Notes under the pieces: generated by a model
Seen by the model: only the letters and a program-made list of their open reading frames with translations
The model's database searches: none
Told to the model about the DNA's origin: nothing
In this document: in pieces, positions 16,187 to 24,583 of the stretch
Position numbering within the stretch: the stretch's first letter is position 1
How the letters are laid out: each line of letters starts with the position of its first letter
Assembly: GCA_963719325.1 (NCBI GenBank)
Contig: CAVRBW010000007.1
Location: forward strand, 1 to 64,000
Reading direction: 5' to 3'
Length of the DNA stretch: 64,000 bases
From: DATBLE01 sp963719325
GTDB taxonomy: Bacteria; Actinomycetota; Thermoleophilia; Gaiellales; Gaiellaceae
Position numbers and translations under genes: made by a program

Positions 16187-16193
16187 CCTGGGC

Positions 16194-16877
16194 ATGGAAG
16201 ACGTTCGCCTCACCCGCCGCGGGACGCTCGCGAGCCTCTTCGGCGGCGCGCTCGCGCTGGCCGGCTGGAAGGCGGCAGGCGCAAGCGCGAAAGGGGGCCC
16301 TGCCGCGGTGGCGTCGGGCGCGGTCTCCTGCGTTCTGACACCCGAGCTGACGGAAGGCCCGTACTACATCGCGGACGAGAAGGTCCGCCGGAACATCACC
16401 GAAGGCCGGCCCGGGGTTCCGCTGACGTTGCAGCTCGGCGTCGTCGACGTCTCGACGTGCGAGCCGGTTGCGGGCGCCGCGGTCGACATCTGGCACGCGG
16501 ACGCAGGCGGTGTCTACTCGGGCTTCGGCGCCGGAAGCGGCAGCCGGACCTTCATGCGCGGGATCCAACGGACGAACGCGAACGGGATCGCCACCTTCCA
16601 GACCGTCTATCCGGGTTGGTACACCGGACGGGCCGTGCACGTCCACGTCAAGGTGCACATCACGGGCGACGTCGTCCACACCGGGCAGCTCTTCTTCTCG
16701 GACGCCGTCACCGACGCCGTCTATCGTCGCTCGCCGTACAACAGGCGGGCGAGCCGCGACGTCCGTAACTCAGCCGACTCGATCTTCGTCAACGGCGGCA
16801 GCAGGTCATTGCTGAAGCTGCGTAGACGAGGCGCCGGCTACCTCGGCTCCGTCGCCATTGGCGTCCACGTCTCCTAG
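16194..16877 (+). CDS. Exported intradiol ring-cleavage dioxygenase-like protein
   Basis: A 227-residue protein with a Tat-like signal (RLTRRGTLASLFGGALALAGW) and an intradiol dioxygenase domain. Family segments are CVLTPELTEGPYYIADEKVRRNI, PVAGAAVDIWHADAGGVYSGF, FMRGIQRTNANGIATFQTVYPGWYTGRAVHVHVKVH. The two tyrosines (PYYI, GWYTGR) and two histidines (HVHVK) occupy the positions of the Fe(III) ligands of protocatechuate/catechol dioxygenases. Exported members have unclear substrates. No catechol pathway genes are adjacent. Confidence 0.88.
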   Translation: MEDVRLTRRGTLASLFGGALALAGWKAAGASAKGGPAAVASGAVSCVLTPELTEGPYYIADEKVRRNITEGRPGVPLTLQLGVVDVSTCEPVAGAAVDIWHADAGGVYSGFGAGSGSRTFMRGIQRTNANGIATFQTVYPGWYTGRAVHVHVKVHITGDVVHTGQLFFSDAVTDAVYRRSPYNRRASRDVRNSADSIFVNGGSRSLLKLRRRGAGYLGSVAIGVHVS

Positions 16878-16885
16878 ACGGAGGT

Positions 16886-18538
16886 TCAGGCTGCCACGCG
16901 GGCGTGCTCGTCCAAGGCGAGCGCGCAGAAGCATTCGACGATGTCCGCTCGAAATTGCGTCCCGGCGCACCTCTGCAGCTCGGTCAGTGCCTGCTCGACG
17001 GTCAGCTTCTGCCGGTAAGGCCGGTCGGAGGTCATCGCGTGGAAGGCGTCCGCGACGGCGATGATCGCCGCTCCGATCGGGATCTCGTCCGCCGAGAGGC
17101 CGTCCGGATAGCCGGTTCCGTCGACCCGTTCATGGCTCGAGCGGACGAGGTCAGCGGCGTAGGCGAGTGAGGGTGCGGCGCGCACGATCCGCTCGCCGAT
17201 CAGCGTGTGCTGCCGGATCAAGGCCCATTCTTCCTCGTCGAGCTGGCCGGGCTTGTTCAGGATGGTGTCCGGGATCGCAGCCTTGCCGATGTCGTGGAGC
17301 TCGGCGGCGAGACCGACCCGCTTGATCTCATGGGCGGGCGCGCCGAGCGCCTCGGCCGTCGCCCTGGCGAGCCGGGCGACGCCGTTCAGATGGCGTCCGA
17401 GGGCTGCACTGCGTTCGCTCACGACGGTGAGGAGGACGTCGGCGCTCTGCCGGCCCGCGGACGACCGACCGGTCTTCTGCTCGTACAGCCGCTGATCGGC
17501 GAGGCCGAGCGCCTCGACGGCCGACGACGCCTCGGCTGGGATTCGCGCGACACCGTACGAGCACGTGACCGTGAACGCGTGACCGTACTCGCTGAGCGCT
17601 GCCTGCGTTCGGCGCAGGAGCACGTCCTGGTCGACCGAGCCGCAAGCGAGAACGCAGAACTCGTCTCCGCCCATCCGGTAGGCGATGGAGTCGGCGCCCG
17701 CCGCGTCAGCCAGTCGCTCGCCGAGCCTGATCAGGAGCGCGTCGCCGGCGGGGTGCCCGAACGTGTCGTTGTACTGCTTGAAACCATCGAGGTCGAACAG
17801 AGCCAGCAACTCGGTCGCATCGGGGCCGGCTCGTGCGACCGCCTCGTCGAGATCGGCGATCAGCGCGCGACGGTTGGGAAGGCCGGTCAGCACGTCGGTG
17901 AGCGCCTCGTGCCGGCTGGCGTCGGCCATCCGCTCGTTCTCCGCTGCGAGCCGAACTGCGGTGGCGCGTGCGACCACGGACCGGCGATACAGAAACGCGA
18001 ATGCCGCCAGCAGGAGCAGGATGACGCTCGAGGACCCGAGGGTTGCCTGGAGTTGCAGGTGGGATGCACGTCGGTCGTAGTCGTGGCTCGCTGCCGCCAG
18101 AACGTCGTCTGACTTCGCCGCCCACTCGGCGGCGACGGCGGAGAGCCGATCCGCCTTGCGCCCGTAGTCGGCGCCGGAGGCGCCGATCGCGTAGATCCCC
18201 TCCAGCGCCGCGTAGTTCTTCTCGAGCAGGGAATGGATGCTCGACAGCTCGCCGGGCGGTGAGCTCCGCTCCAGCCGGTCGAGCGCGCTCGCGATCCGGC
18301 CCTCGCCCATATCGATCAACGCTCGCGCCGTCATTGGCGACCCTCCCGTTCTCGGGCTTGCCTGGAACGGGGCGTTCTGCAGTCGGTTGAGCTCGGTCTT
18401 GATGCTGGCGAGCGTCAGCTGTGCCTGTTTGCTCTCGTCCGCCCGAGCCTGCAGGTGGGTGATCGCGACGATCGCGACGGTGCCGAGGGCAAGGACCCCG
18501 ACGACGGTCGCAGCCTGACGGTATGCGCTTCGCATCAC
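16886..18538 (-). CDS. Membrane GGDEF + HD-GYP cyclic-di-GMP turnover protein
   Basis: A 550-residue protein with two transmembrane helices (about 10-28 and 170-184) around an extracellular sensor region. A GGDEF domain follows, with intact MGGDEF (289-294), so diguanylate cyclase activity is possible; the RxxD inhibitory site is not seen. A C-terminal HD-GYP phosphodiesterase domain has LHDIGK (H415, D416) and DGTGYP (473-478). The usual HHE before DGxGYP reads SHE, replacing one histidine, so phosphodiesterase activity may be altered. Both synthesis and breakdown of c-di-GMP in one chain. Confidence 0.92.
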   Translation of the reverse strand: MMRSAYRQAATVVGVLALGTVAIVAITHLQARADESKQAQLTLASIKTELNRLQNAPFQASPRTGGSPMTARALIDMGEGRIASALDRLERSSPPGELSSIHSLLEKNYAALEGIYAIGASGADYGRKADRLSAVAAEWAAKSDDVLAAASHDYDRRASHLQLQATLGSSSVILLLLAAFAFLYRRSVVARATAVRLAAENERMADASRHEALTDVLTGLPNRRALIADLDEAVARAGPDATELLALFDLDGFKQYNDTFGHPAGDALLIRLGERLADAAGADSIAYRMGGDEFCVLACGSVDQDVLLRRTQAALSEYGHAFTVTCSYGVARIPAEASSAVEALGLADQRLYEQKTGRSSAGRQSADVLLTVVSERSAALGRHLNGVARLARATAEALGAPAHEIKRVGLAAELHDIGKAAIPDTILNKPGQLDEEEWALIRQHTLIGERIVRAAPSLAYAADLVRSSHERVDGTGYPDGLSADEIPIGAAIIAVADAFHAMTSDRPYRQKLTVEQALTELQRCAGTQFRADIVECFCALALDEHARVAA

Positions 18539-18593
18539 AATGTTGTCGGCGGCGGCGGCCGGCGGCGAGATCCCCGATTCGGGGCAGGCGGCG

Positions 18594-19187
18594 CTAGCCT
18601 GGCTGGAAGCAGCCCCGGCAGCGGGCCTCGTACGAGTCGAGGCCGCCGATCACGACGGTCTCGCCGCTGAACGGAGCGGGCCGGCCGCCGACCAGCCTCT
18701 GCGTGAACATCGCCGGTTCCCCGCAGGAATGGCAAACAGCCTTCAGCTTCGCCACGTCGTCGGCCATGGCGAGCAGCCGCGGCATCGGACCGAACGGATC
18801 GCGCCGGTAGTCGAGGTCGAGACCGGCGATCACGACCCGGATCCCACGCTCGACGAGCTGCTCGCAGACGTCGATCAGCGAGTCGTCGAGGAACTGGCCC
18901 TCGTCGACCCCGACGACGTCGCAGCCGGCGGCGAGGTCCAGGATCGACTGCGGCGTCCGCACGACGCGCGCGGCCATCCTCTGGCCCTCGTGGCTGACCA
19001 CCTCGTCGACGCTGTAGCGGTCGTCGATCGCAGGCTTGATCAGGATCGCTGACTTGCGGGCATAGCCCACTCGACGGAGGCGGCGCATGAGCTCCTCGCT
19101 CTTGCCGCTGAACATCGGTCCGCAGATCAGCTCGAGCTGGCCGTGTGGTCGCGCTCCGGCGGCGACGAGTGCGGGGAGGGCGTTCAC
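18594..19187 (-). CDS. tdk: Thymidine kinase (type II)
   Basis: Phosphorylates thymidine for the dTTP salvage pathway; 197 residues. The P-loop is GPMFSGKSEELMRRLRR, and the catalytic/Walker B stretch is VVGVDEGQFLDD. The lasso loop carries the zinc site, with CHSC and CRGC as the two cysteine pairs. The extra about 16 N-terminal residues before the P-loop strand suggest a start slightly downstream is possible, but no better start codon is evident. Confidence 0.93.
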   Translation of the reverse strand: MNALPALVAAGARPHGQLELICGPMFSGKSEELMRRLRRVGYARKSAILIKPAIDDRYSVDEVVSHEGQRMAARVVRTPQSILDLAAGCDVVGVDEGQFLDDSLIDVCEQLVERGIRVVIAGLDLDYRRDPFGPMPRLLAMADDVAKLKAVCHSCGEPAMFTQRLVGGRPAPFSGETVVIGGLDSYEARCRGCFQPG

Positions 19188-19325
19188 GCCGAGCGATTCT
19201 CGCAGGGGGCCATGACAGACCGTCGGCAGGGATCGGAGCCGTTCGACGGGAAGGTGAACGAATGCTGAAATCTCGAGCGGCGGGTTCGGCCACCGCGTAG
19301 GGTCAGCCCCGTGGAGGGAGGCCGA

Positions 19326-19742
19326 ATGAGACGCGTCGCAGCGATTTCCATCCTCGCCGGCGGGCTCGTTCTCGGCAGCGCCGCCGGGGCGACTTCATCC
19401 GTCAGAGCACCCGTTGCGAAGCTGAAGACGGCGAAGTTCGGAAACGTGCTCACCCGCCGGGACGGGCAGGCCGTGTACTACTGGCGCGTCGAGAAGAAGG
19501 CCGGGGGGAAGGTGCGCTGCACCGGGAGCTGCGCGGCGGCCTGGCCGCCGCTGCTCGTCAAGTCGGCGGGCGCGGTGCCCAGGCGGGTCGCCGGCATCAC
19601 CGGCACGTTCGGCGTCGTCCGCCGCCCCGACGGGAAGCTCCAGGTCACCCGGAACAAGCTCCCGCTCTACACGTACGCCCACGAGGGGCCGAGGCAGGTC
19701 CTGTGCGACAACGTCGACGGCTGGTTCGTCGTGCGACTGTAG
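19326..19742 (+). CDS. Exported PF03640-type repeat protein
   Basis: A 138-residue protein with a signal peptide (MRRVAAISILAGGLVLGSAAG) and the secreted repeat family found in actinobacterial lipoproteins. The repeats are YYWRVEKKAGGKVRCTGSCAAAWPPL and, more diverged, LYTYAHEGPRQVLCDNVDGWF. Cysteines in CTGSC and VLC may form disulfides. There is no lipobox cysteine after the signal. Function of the family is unknown. Confidence 0.82.
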   Translation: MRRVAAISILAGGLVLGSAAGATSSVRAPVAKLKTAKFGNVLTRRDGQAVYYWRVEKKAGGKVRCTGSCAAAWPPLLVKSAGAVPRRVAGITGTFGVVRRPDGKLQVTRNKLPLYTYAHEGPRQVLCDNVDGWFVVRL

Positions 19743-19764
19743 GCAGGCGTCGCCGAGAGCTGCG

Positions 19765-21126
19765 TTAGGAGCTCCTGGGCAGGGCGGCGCCTTCGAGCCG
19801 GCTCGTGAACTCGGCCAGCACGTCGCGAAGCGTCGGGCTCCCGATCTCCTCGAGGTCGTACGAGACCCGAGTCGACGGCTTCTGGATGTCGATGATCCGC
19901 GCCAGGTCGATCGGCGTCCCGACGATCACCGCGTCGCAGTCGACCGCGTTGACGGTCGCCTCCAGGTCCTTCAGCATCTCGCCGCCGTAGCCTTCTGCCG
20001 GCAGCAGGCTCGTCAGGTGCGGATAGAGCTCGAAGGTCTCGACGAGCCGGCCCTTGAGGAAGGGGCGTGGGTCGACCAGCTCCGCCGCGCCGAACTTCGT
20101 GGCCGCGACCACGGCCGCACCGGTCGTCATGTGGCCGTGCGTGACGGTCGGGCCGTCCTCGATCGCCAGCACGCGCTTGCCCCGGATCAACGACGGGTCG
20201 TCGACCGTGACCGGCGATCTGGCCTCGATCACGGTCGCCCGCGGATTGACCGACTGGACGTTCTTGCGAACGATCTCGAGCGCCTCGGGGAGCGCGCTGT
20301 CGACCTTGTTGACGACGACGACGTCGGCAAGGCGGAGCGTGACGGCTCCCGGCCAGTAGGTGAGCTCGTGACCGGGCCGGAGCGGATCGACGACCGTGAT
20401 CATCAGGTCGGGGGCGTAGAAGGAGAAGTCGTTGTTGCCGCCGTCCCAGAGGATCACGTCGCAGCCGCCGGGATCGTCCTCGGCGGCGCGGAGGATCGCC
20501 TCGTAGTCGACGCCGCAGTAGATGACGTTCCCGCGTGCGATGTGCGGCTCGAACTCCTCCATCTCCTCGATCGTGCAGTTGTGCTTCTCGAGGTCCGAGA
20601 GCTCCGCGAACCGCATCACCTTCTGCGCGGCGAGGTCTCCGTACGGCATCGGGTGACGGACGGCGACGACCCGTAGACCCTGCGCGAGCAAGTGCTCGGC
20701 GATCGCTCGCGAGGTCTGGCTCTTGCCGGCACCGGTGCGAGTCGCGCCGACCGCGATCACGGGCTTCGTGCTCTTCAGCTGCGTGTCGGCCGGGCCGAGA
20801 AGCACGTAGGTTGCACCGGCGGCCTGGACGACCGCGCCCAGGTCGAGGACGTGCTGGAAGGAGACGTCGCTGTACGAGAACGCGCACTCGTCGACCGCCA
20901 GCTCGGCGATCACCTTCGGCAGGTCGTCTTCCGAGTAGACCGGGATGCCGTCCGGGTACAGCTCCCCCGCGAGCACGGCAGGGTAGACCCGCCCGGCGAT
21001 GTCCGGGATCTGCGTGCCGGCGGTGAAGCCGACCACGTTGTACGCGGGGTTGCCCCGGTAGTACGTGTTGAAGTTGTGGAAGTCGCGTCCGCCGGACCCG
21101 ATGATGATCACGTTCCGCCGTTTCAC
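19765..21126 (-). CDS. Cyclic 2,3-diphosphoglycerate synthetase-family NTPase
   Basis: A 453-residue protein of the family annotated as cyclic 2,3-diphosphoglycerate synthetase. An N-terminal Rossmann-like part starts NVIIIGSGGRDFHNFNTYYRGN, followed by a P-loop domain with VGATRTGAGKSQTSRAI (about residue 125), VILWDGGNNDFSFY and VVVNKVDSA (GTPase-like NKxD). The archaeal enzyme makes an osmolyte; bacterial members are widespread with untested function. It lies 93 bp downstream of argD on the same strand and may belong to that transcript. Confidence 0.85.
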   Translation of the reverse strand: MKRRNVIIIGSGGRDFHNFNTYYRGNPAYNVVGFTAGTQIPDIAGRVYPAVLAGELYPDGIPVYSEDDLPKVIAELAVDECAFSYSDVSFQHVLDLGAVVQAAGATYVLLGPADTQLKSTKPVIAVGATRTGAGKSQTSRAIAEHLLAQGLRVVAVRHPMPYGDLAAQKVMRFAELSDLEKHNCTIEEMEEFEPHIARGNVIYCGVDYEAILRAAEDDPGGCDVILWDGGNNDFSFYAPDLMITVVDPLRPGHELTYWPGAVTLRLADVVVVNKVDSALPEALEIVRKNVQSVNPRATVIEARSPVTVDDPSLIRGKRVLAIEDGPTVTHGHMTTGAAVVAATKFGAAELVDPRPFLKGRLVETFELYPHLTSLLPAEGYGGEMLKDLEATVNAVDCDAVIVGTPIDLARIIDIQKPSTRVSYDLEEIGSPTLRDVLAEFTSRLEGAALPRSS

Positions 21127-21219
21127 CGGCTAACCCCCTTGGTTGGACGTCTTCCTGGTGAGGATCATGCGCGAACCGCCGCCGGCAGCTTCTCACTGCG
21201 CACGGACGGAGCGGGAGGC

Positions 21220-22326
21220 CTACCCGAGGACGTCCCCGAGGATCGCCAGCGCCTCGTCGACCTCGTCCGCGGTGACCACGAGCGGCGGGGTGAGCCGAAG
21301 GGTCTGCGCGCCGGCGGCGGTCGTCAGCAAGCCGGCGTCGAGGCAGGCGTCGACGACCGGACCGGCCGGGCGTCCGAGGTCGAGCCCGAGCAGCAGGCCG
21401 GCGCCTCGAACCGGGAGCGCCGCCGCGATCTGGGCGCTCCGGTCGCGCACGTTCTGCAGGAGCCGGTCGTCGACGGCGTCGACGACCGCGCAGGCTGCCG
21501 CACAGCACACGGGATTCCCGCCGAAGGTGGAGGCGTGATCGCCGGGCTCGAACCCGCGCTCGACCTCCTCGGAGACGAGGAGCGCGCCGATCGGCAGACC
21601 GTTCGCGAGCCCCTTGGCGAGGGTGACGACGTCCGGTCTGACGCCCGCCTGCTCGAAGCAGAAGAACGAGCCGGTGCGGCCGATGCCCGTCTGCACCTCG
21701 TCGAACGCGAGCAGCGCTCCGAGCTCGTCGGCAAGCAGCCGCGCCGAGCGCAGGAACTCCGCTGTCGCCGGATTCACGCCGCCCTCGCCCTGCACGGGCT
21801 CCAGCAAGATCATCCCGGTGTCTGGCCGGGCGGCGGCGACGAGCGACTCGTCGTCGTTGAGGCGGGCGAAGGTGACGCCGGGAGCGAGCGGCTCGAACGG
21901 CAGCTTCTTGCCCGGCTGGCCGGTGGCCGAGAGCGCGCCGATCGTGCGGCCGTGGAACGAGCCCTCGAGCGCGACGACGCCGTGCCTTCCGGTCGCTCTG
22001 CGCGCGTACTTCAATGCTGCTTCGTTCGCCTCGGATCCGGAGTTGCAGAAGAACGCGCGGGCCCCGCCGAAACGCGCCGAGAGGCGTTCGGCCAGGGCGG
22101 CCATCGGCTCGGTCCAGTACAGGTTCGACACGTGCCAGAGCCGCTCGAGCTGGTCCTGCGCAGCGGCGAGCGGTGCTGGGTGGCAGTGGCCGAGCCCGAC
22201 CACTGCGATGCCCGCGGCGAAGTCGAGGTAGCGCCGCCCGTCTGCGGCGGTCAGCCGGCAACCCTCGCCGTCGACGAAGGTCACGTCTGCTCGGGCGTAG
22301 ACCGGCAGGACGGGGGAAGGGCTCAA
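21220..22326 (-). CDS. argD: Acetylornithine aminotransferase
   Basis: A PLP enzyme converting N-acetylglutamate semialdehyde to N-acetylornithine in arginine synthesis; 368 residues. Signatures: GIAVVGLGHCHPAPLAAAQDQL, FCNSGSEANEAALKYARR, FHGRTIGALSATGQ, LAFDEVQTGIGRTGSFF, and the PLP-lysine in VVTLAKGLANGLPIGALL. The start overlaps the argB stop by 4 nt (ATGA), showing translational coupling. Other arg genes (argC, argJ, argF, argG, argH) are not in the window. Confidence 0.93.
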   Translation of the reverse strand: MSPSPVLPVYARADVTFVDGEGCRLTAADGRRYLDFAAGIAVVGLGHCHPAPLAAAQDQLERLWHVSNLYWTEPMAALAERLSARFGGARAFFCNSGSEANEAALKYARRATGRHGVVALEGSFHGRTIGALSATGQPGKKLPFEPLAPGVTFARLNDDESLVAAARPDTGMILLEPVQGEGGVNPATAEFLRSARLLADELGALLAFDEVQTGIGRTGSFFCFEQAGVRPDVVTLAKGLANGLPIGALLVSEEVERGFEPGDHASTFGGNPVCCAAACAVVDAVDDRLLQNVRDRSAQIAAALPVRGAGLLLGLDLGRPAGPVVDACLDAGLLTTAAGAQTLRLTPPLVVTADEVDEALAILGDVLG

Positions 22327-22991
22327 CGCACGACCTCGGTCTCGCCGATCGCGACTTGCATCCCGAGCCGGGCGGCGTGCACTGCCGCGCGTAGCTTCGG
22401 GACGATTCCCCCCTCCAGACCATCCGAGAGCAGGAGTTCGGCCTCGTCTGCCGCGATCGAGCCGACCACTCCGCCGTCGACGAGCAGCCCGGGCACGTCC
22501 GTGACGAACAGGAGCCGATCGGCTCCGAGGCCGGCCGCCAGGGCGACCGCGGTCTCGTCGGCGTTCACGTTCAGCGGGCCCCGTGCAAGCGGCGCGACGA
22601 CCGGAATGCGGCCCTCGGCAAAGGCACGTTCGATCGCCTCGGGTCGGCTCGGGCGCGGATTGCCGACGAGACCGAGCTCGGAAACCTGCTCCGCCTCGAC
22701 GCCGATCTCGTCTCCCATCAAACCGACCGCAGCAGGACCGATCGCAGCGCAGAGCGCGGCGTTCACCTCGGCGAGCGCCTCACGGACGACCTCGAGCGCT
22801 GCGGGAGTGGTGATGCGCCGTCCCTCCGCGAACTCGACCGCGAGCCCGCGGCGCGTCATCTCGGCGGAGATCTGCGGGCCGCCGCCGTGGACGACGCAAA
22901 CCTCGCAGCCCGTCTCCTGGAGGGACAACGCGTGGGCGGCCGCGTCCTCGGCGACTGCCCCGCCGACCTTGAGGACGACCCGGCCTTTCAC
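22323..22991 (-). CDS. argB: Acetylglutamate kinase
   Basis: Phosphorylates N-acetylglutamate, the second step of arginine synthesis. LKVGGAVAEDAAAHAL is the phosphate-binding N-terminus, VVHGGGPQISAEM the acetylglutamate loop, and LNVNADETAVALAAGLGADRLLFVTDVPG the ATP-site region. At 222 residues it is shorter than the usual 260-300 and lacks the N-terminal helix of arginine-inhibited enzymes. The GTG at 22991 starts VKGRVVLKVGG; the frame is open further upstream through the structured element, but that sequence is not kinase-like. Confidence 0.9.
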   Translation of the reverse strand: MKGRVVLKVGGAVAEDAAAHALSLQETGCEVCVVHGGGPQISAEMTRRGLAVEFAEGRRITTPAALEVVREALAEVNAALCAAIGPAAVGLMGDEIGVEAEQVSELGLVGNPRPSRPEAIERAFAEGRIPVVAPLARGPLNVNADETAVALAAGLGADRLLFVTDVPGLLVDGGVVGSIAADEAELLLSDGLEGGIVPKLRAAVHAARLGMQVAIGETEVVR

Positions 22992-23006
22992 TTCAGAGAA
23001 AAGGTA

Positions 23007-23192
23007 CACCGAGCCGGTGGCGCTTTCATCCACCGTCCCCGCTGGCTTTCCGACTGGGCCTTGCGGCCTTCCCCGTACGACCTTCGGAGACGACTTCGAC
23101 TTACTCGCGCTCCGTACTCGGTGCCCCGCCAACCTATGAGGTTTCTCGGGACCGCGCAAGACCCGGGCAGGGCGGAAATCCGCAAAGAGCGG
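23007..23192 (-). repeat. Repeated structured element, copy B (argB leader)
   Basis: Homologous to 3353-3538, with the same 117-nt closed domain (CTCGGTG at 23117-23123, CACCGAG at 23007-23013) and the same 57-nt offset to an outer hairpin. On the minus strand it contains GGCC-GCAA-GGCC, CGGTGG-ATGAAAGCG-CCACCG, AACC-TCATA-GGTT and CCGC-TCTTT-GCGG. The last two stems differ from copy A by paired changes. It ends 15 nt before the argB GTG, the position of a cis-regulatory leader. I do not recognise it as a known riboswitch class. Confidence 0.65.
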
Positions 23193-23262
23193 AAACTTCC
23201 TTTTCGCGCCCACTCACGTACGGAGCCGCGGCTCCGAGCGGGCCGGCGTCTCGGCCGACTGC

Positions 23263-23268
23263 TACGGT
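23263..23268 (+). promoter_or_regulatory. Possible -10 box TACGGT for the helicase gene
   Basis: TACGGT lies about 105 nt upstream of the helicase ATG in the 380-bp argB/helicase intergenic region, implying a leader of roughly 95 nt. No good -35 was found, so this is tentative. Near it, 23222-23235 is a perfect palindrome (GGAGCCGCGGCTCC). Confidence 0.25.
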
Positions 23269-23372
23269 GTGTCCACGGATGGCAACGGCCGTCCCGTGAG
23301 ATAGAGCTTCTCGTTCCTCCTTCGGGCGTTCCGAGTCGGTCATCTCGAACCCCAAGCAAGGAGTCGAACAAC

Positions 23373-24545
23373 ATGTCCAAGCAGTCCTTCCGCGCACTCG
23401 GCGTCAGCGACGAGGTCGCACGCGTGCTCGAGCAGCGCGGCATCGTCAACCCCTTTCCGATCCAGGAGCTCGTCTTGCCGGACGCGCTCGCCGGTCTCGA
23501 CGTTTTCGCGAAGGCACCGACCGGGTCGGGCAAGACCTTCGCGTTCGGCCTGCCGATCGTCGAGCGCGCCACCGTCGAGGACGGGGCGCCCTCCGTGCTC
23601 GTGCTCGTCCCGACGAGGGAGCTCGCCTCCCAGGTCGCAGGTGAGCTCGCGTTGCTCGCCAAGTCCAAGCACCTACGCGTCGCAGCCGTCTACGGCGGTG
23701 CGTCGATGTCCGGTCAGGCGAAAGCGGCACGCGGCGCCCACGTGCTGATCGCTACGCCGGGCCGCCTGCAGGACTTCGTCGAGCGCCGGGTGATCAACCT
23801 CGACCGAATCCGGATCCTCGTGCTCGACGAGGCCGATCGCATGCTCGACATGGGCTTCAAGCCCCAGGTCGACCGGCTCGTCCGGCGGATGCCGCTCGAG
23901 CGGCAGACGATGCTCTTCTCGGCCACGCTCGACGGAGCGGTCGGCGAGCTGGCGCGGGCGTACACGACCGGTGCGTCCCGCTTCGAGGCCCACCCGCCGG
24001 AGGACGTCGAGCAGGGAGAGGTCGCCCACACCTTCGTCGCGGTGACCGCGGACGGGAAGCTCGACCGCCTGATCGCAGAGCTCGAAAAGGAGCGCGGCCT
24101 TGCACTCGTCTTCGTTCGGACGAAACGGGGCGCCGACCGGCTCGCCCGCAAGCTGCATCTCCGGGACGTCCCGACGGTCGCGCTCCACGGCGACCTGTCG
24201 CAGGGACAGCGCGAGCGCGCACTGGGGCGCTTCCGCTCCGGGGCCGTGCGAACGCTCGTCGCCACCGACGTCGCCGCCCGCGGGCTCGACCTGACCGACA
24301 TCACGCATGTGATCAACTTCGATCCGCCCGAGGACGACAAGGGGTACGTCCATCGCGTCGGCCGGACCGGCCGGGCCGGCCGTGGCGGCACGGGGATCAC
24401 CTTCGTCCTTCCCGAGCAGCAGGCCGACGTGGGTCGCGTCGCGGCTCGGCTCGGTCACGGCGACCAGTTCGCCCGTGAGGGCATGCGCGCGGGTCCGGCG
24501 AAGCGCGTCTACACGAGCCGGCGGGGTCGACGATCCCGCTGGTAG
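23373..24545 (+). CDS. DEAD-box RNA helicase
   Basis: An ATP-dependent RNA helicase of 390 residues. All core motifs are present: Q motif (FPIQELVL), I (APTGSGKT), Ia (PTRELASQ), Ib (TPGRLQD), II (DEAD), III (SAT), IV (LVFVRTKRGAD), V (ARGLDL), VI (HRVGRTGRAGR). The C-terminus ends soon after the core in a short basic tail (RRGRRSRW), so accessory RNA-binding domains are lacking. Ribosome site AAGGAG lies 8 nt before the ATG. Its 5' region overlaps, on the other strand, with the argB leader element. Confidence 0.93.
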   Translation: MSKQSFRALGVSDEVARVLEQRGIVNPFPIQELVLPDALAGLDVFAKAPTGSGKTFAFGLPIVERATVEDGAPSVLVLVPTRELASQVAGELALLAKSKHLRVAAVYGGASMSGQAKAARGAHVLIATPGRLQDFVERRVINLDRIRILVLDEADRMLDMGFKPQVDRLVRRMPLERQTMLFSATLDGAVGELARAYTTGASRFEAHPPEDVEQGEVAHTFVAVTADGKLDRLIAELEKERGLALVFVRTKRGADRLARKLHLRDVPTVALHGDLSQGQRERALGRFRSGAVRTLVATDVAARGLDLTDITHVINFDPPEDDKGYVHRVGRTGRAGRGGTGITFVLPEQQADVGRVAARLGHGDQFAREGMRAGPAKRVYTSRRGRRSRW

Positions 24546-24583
24546 CAGCGACCGCGCGGCGGTTTGAGCCGCTGCGCTAGTTC

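Noticed and set aside
19667..22423. A 918-codon minus-strand open frame across the argD region
   Set aside because: It is Arg/Pro-rich, overlaps three well-supported genes in another frame and shows no family motif; a typical high-GC shadow.
23007..23123. Known riboswitch (FMN, cobalamin, TPP, glycine, SAM-IV, guanidine) before argB
   Set aside because: The conserved boxes I know for these classes are not present; only the GNRA hairpin and general domain layout are riboswitch-like.
22991..23213. Longer argB start within the structured element
   Set aside because: The extra N-terminal residues correspond to the conserved non-coding element, which also occurs at copy A without a kinase.
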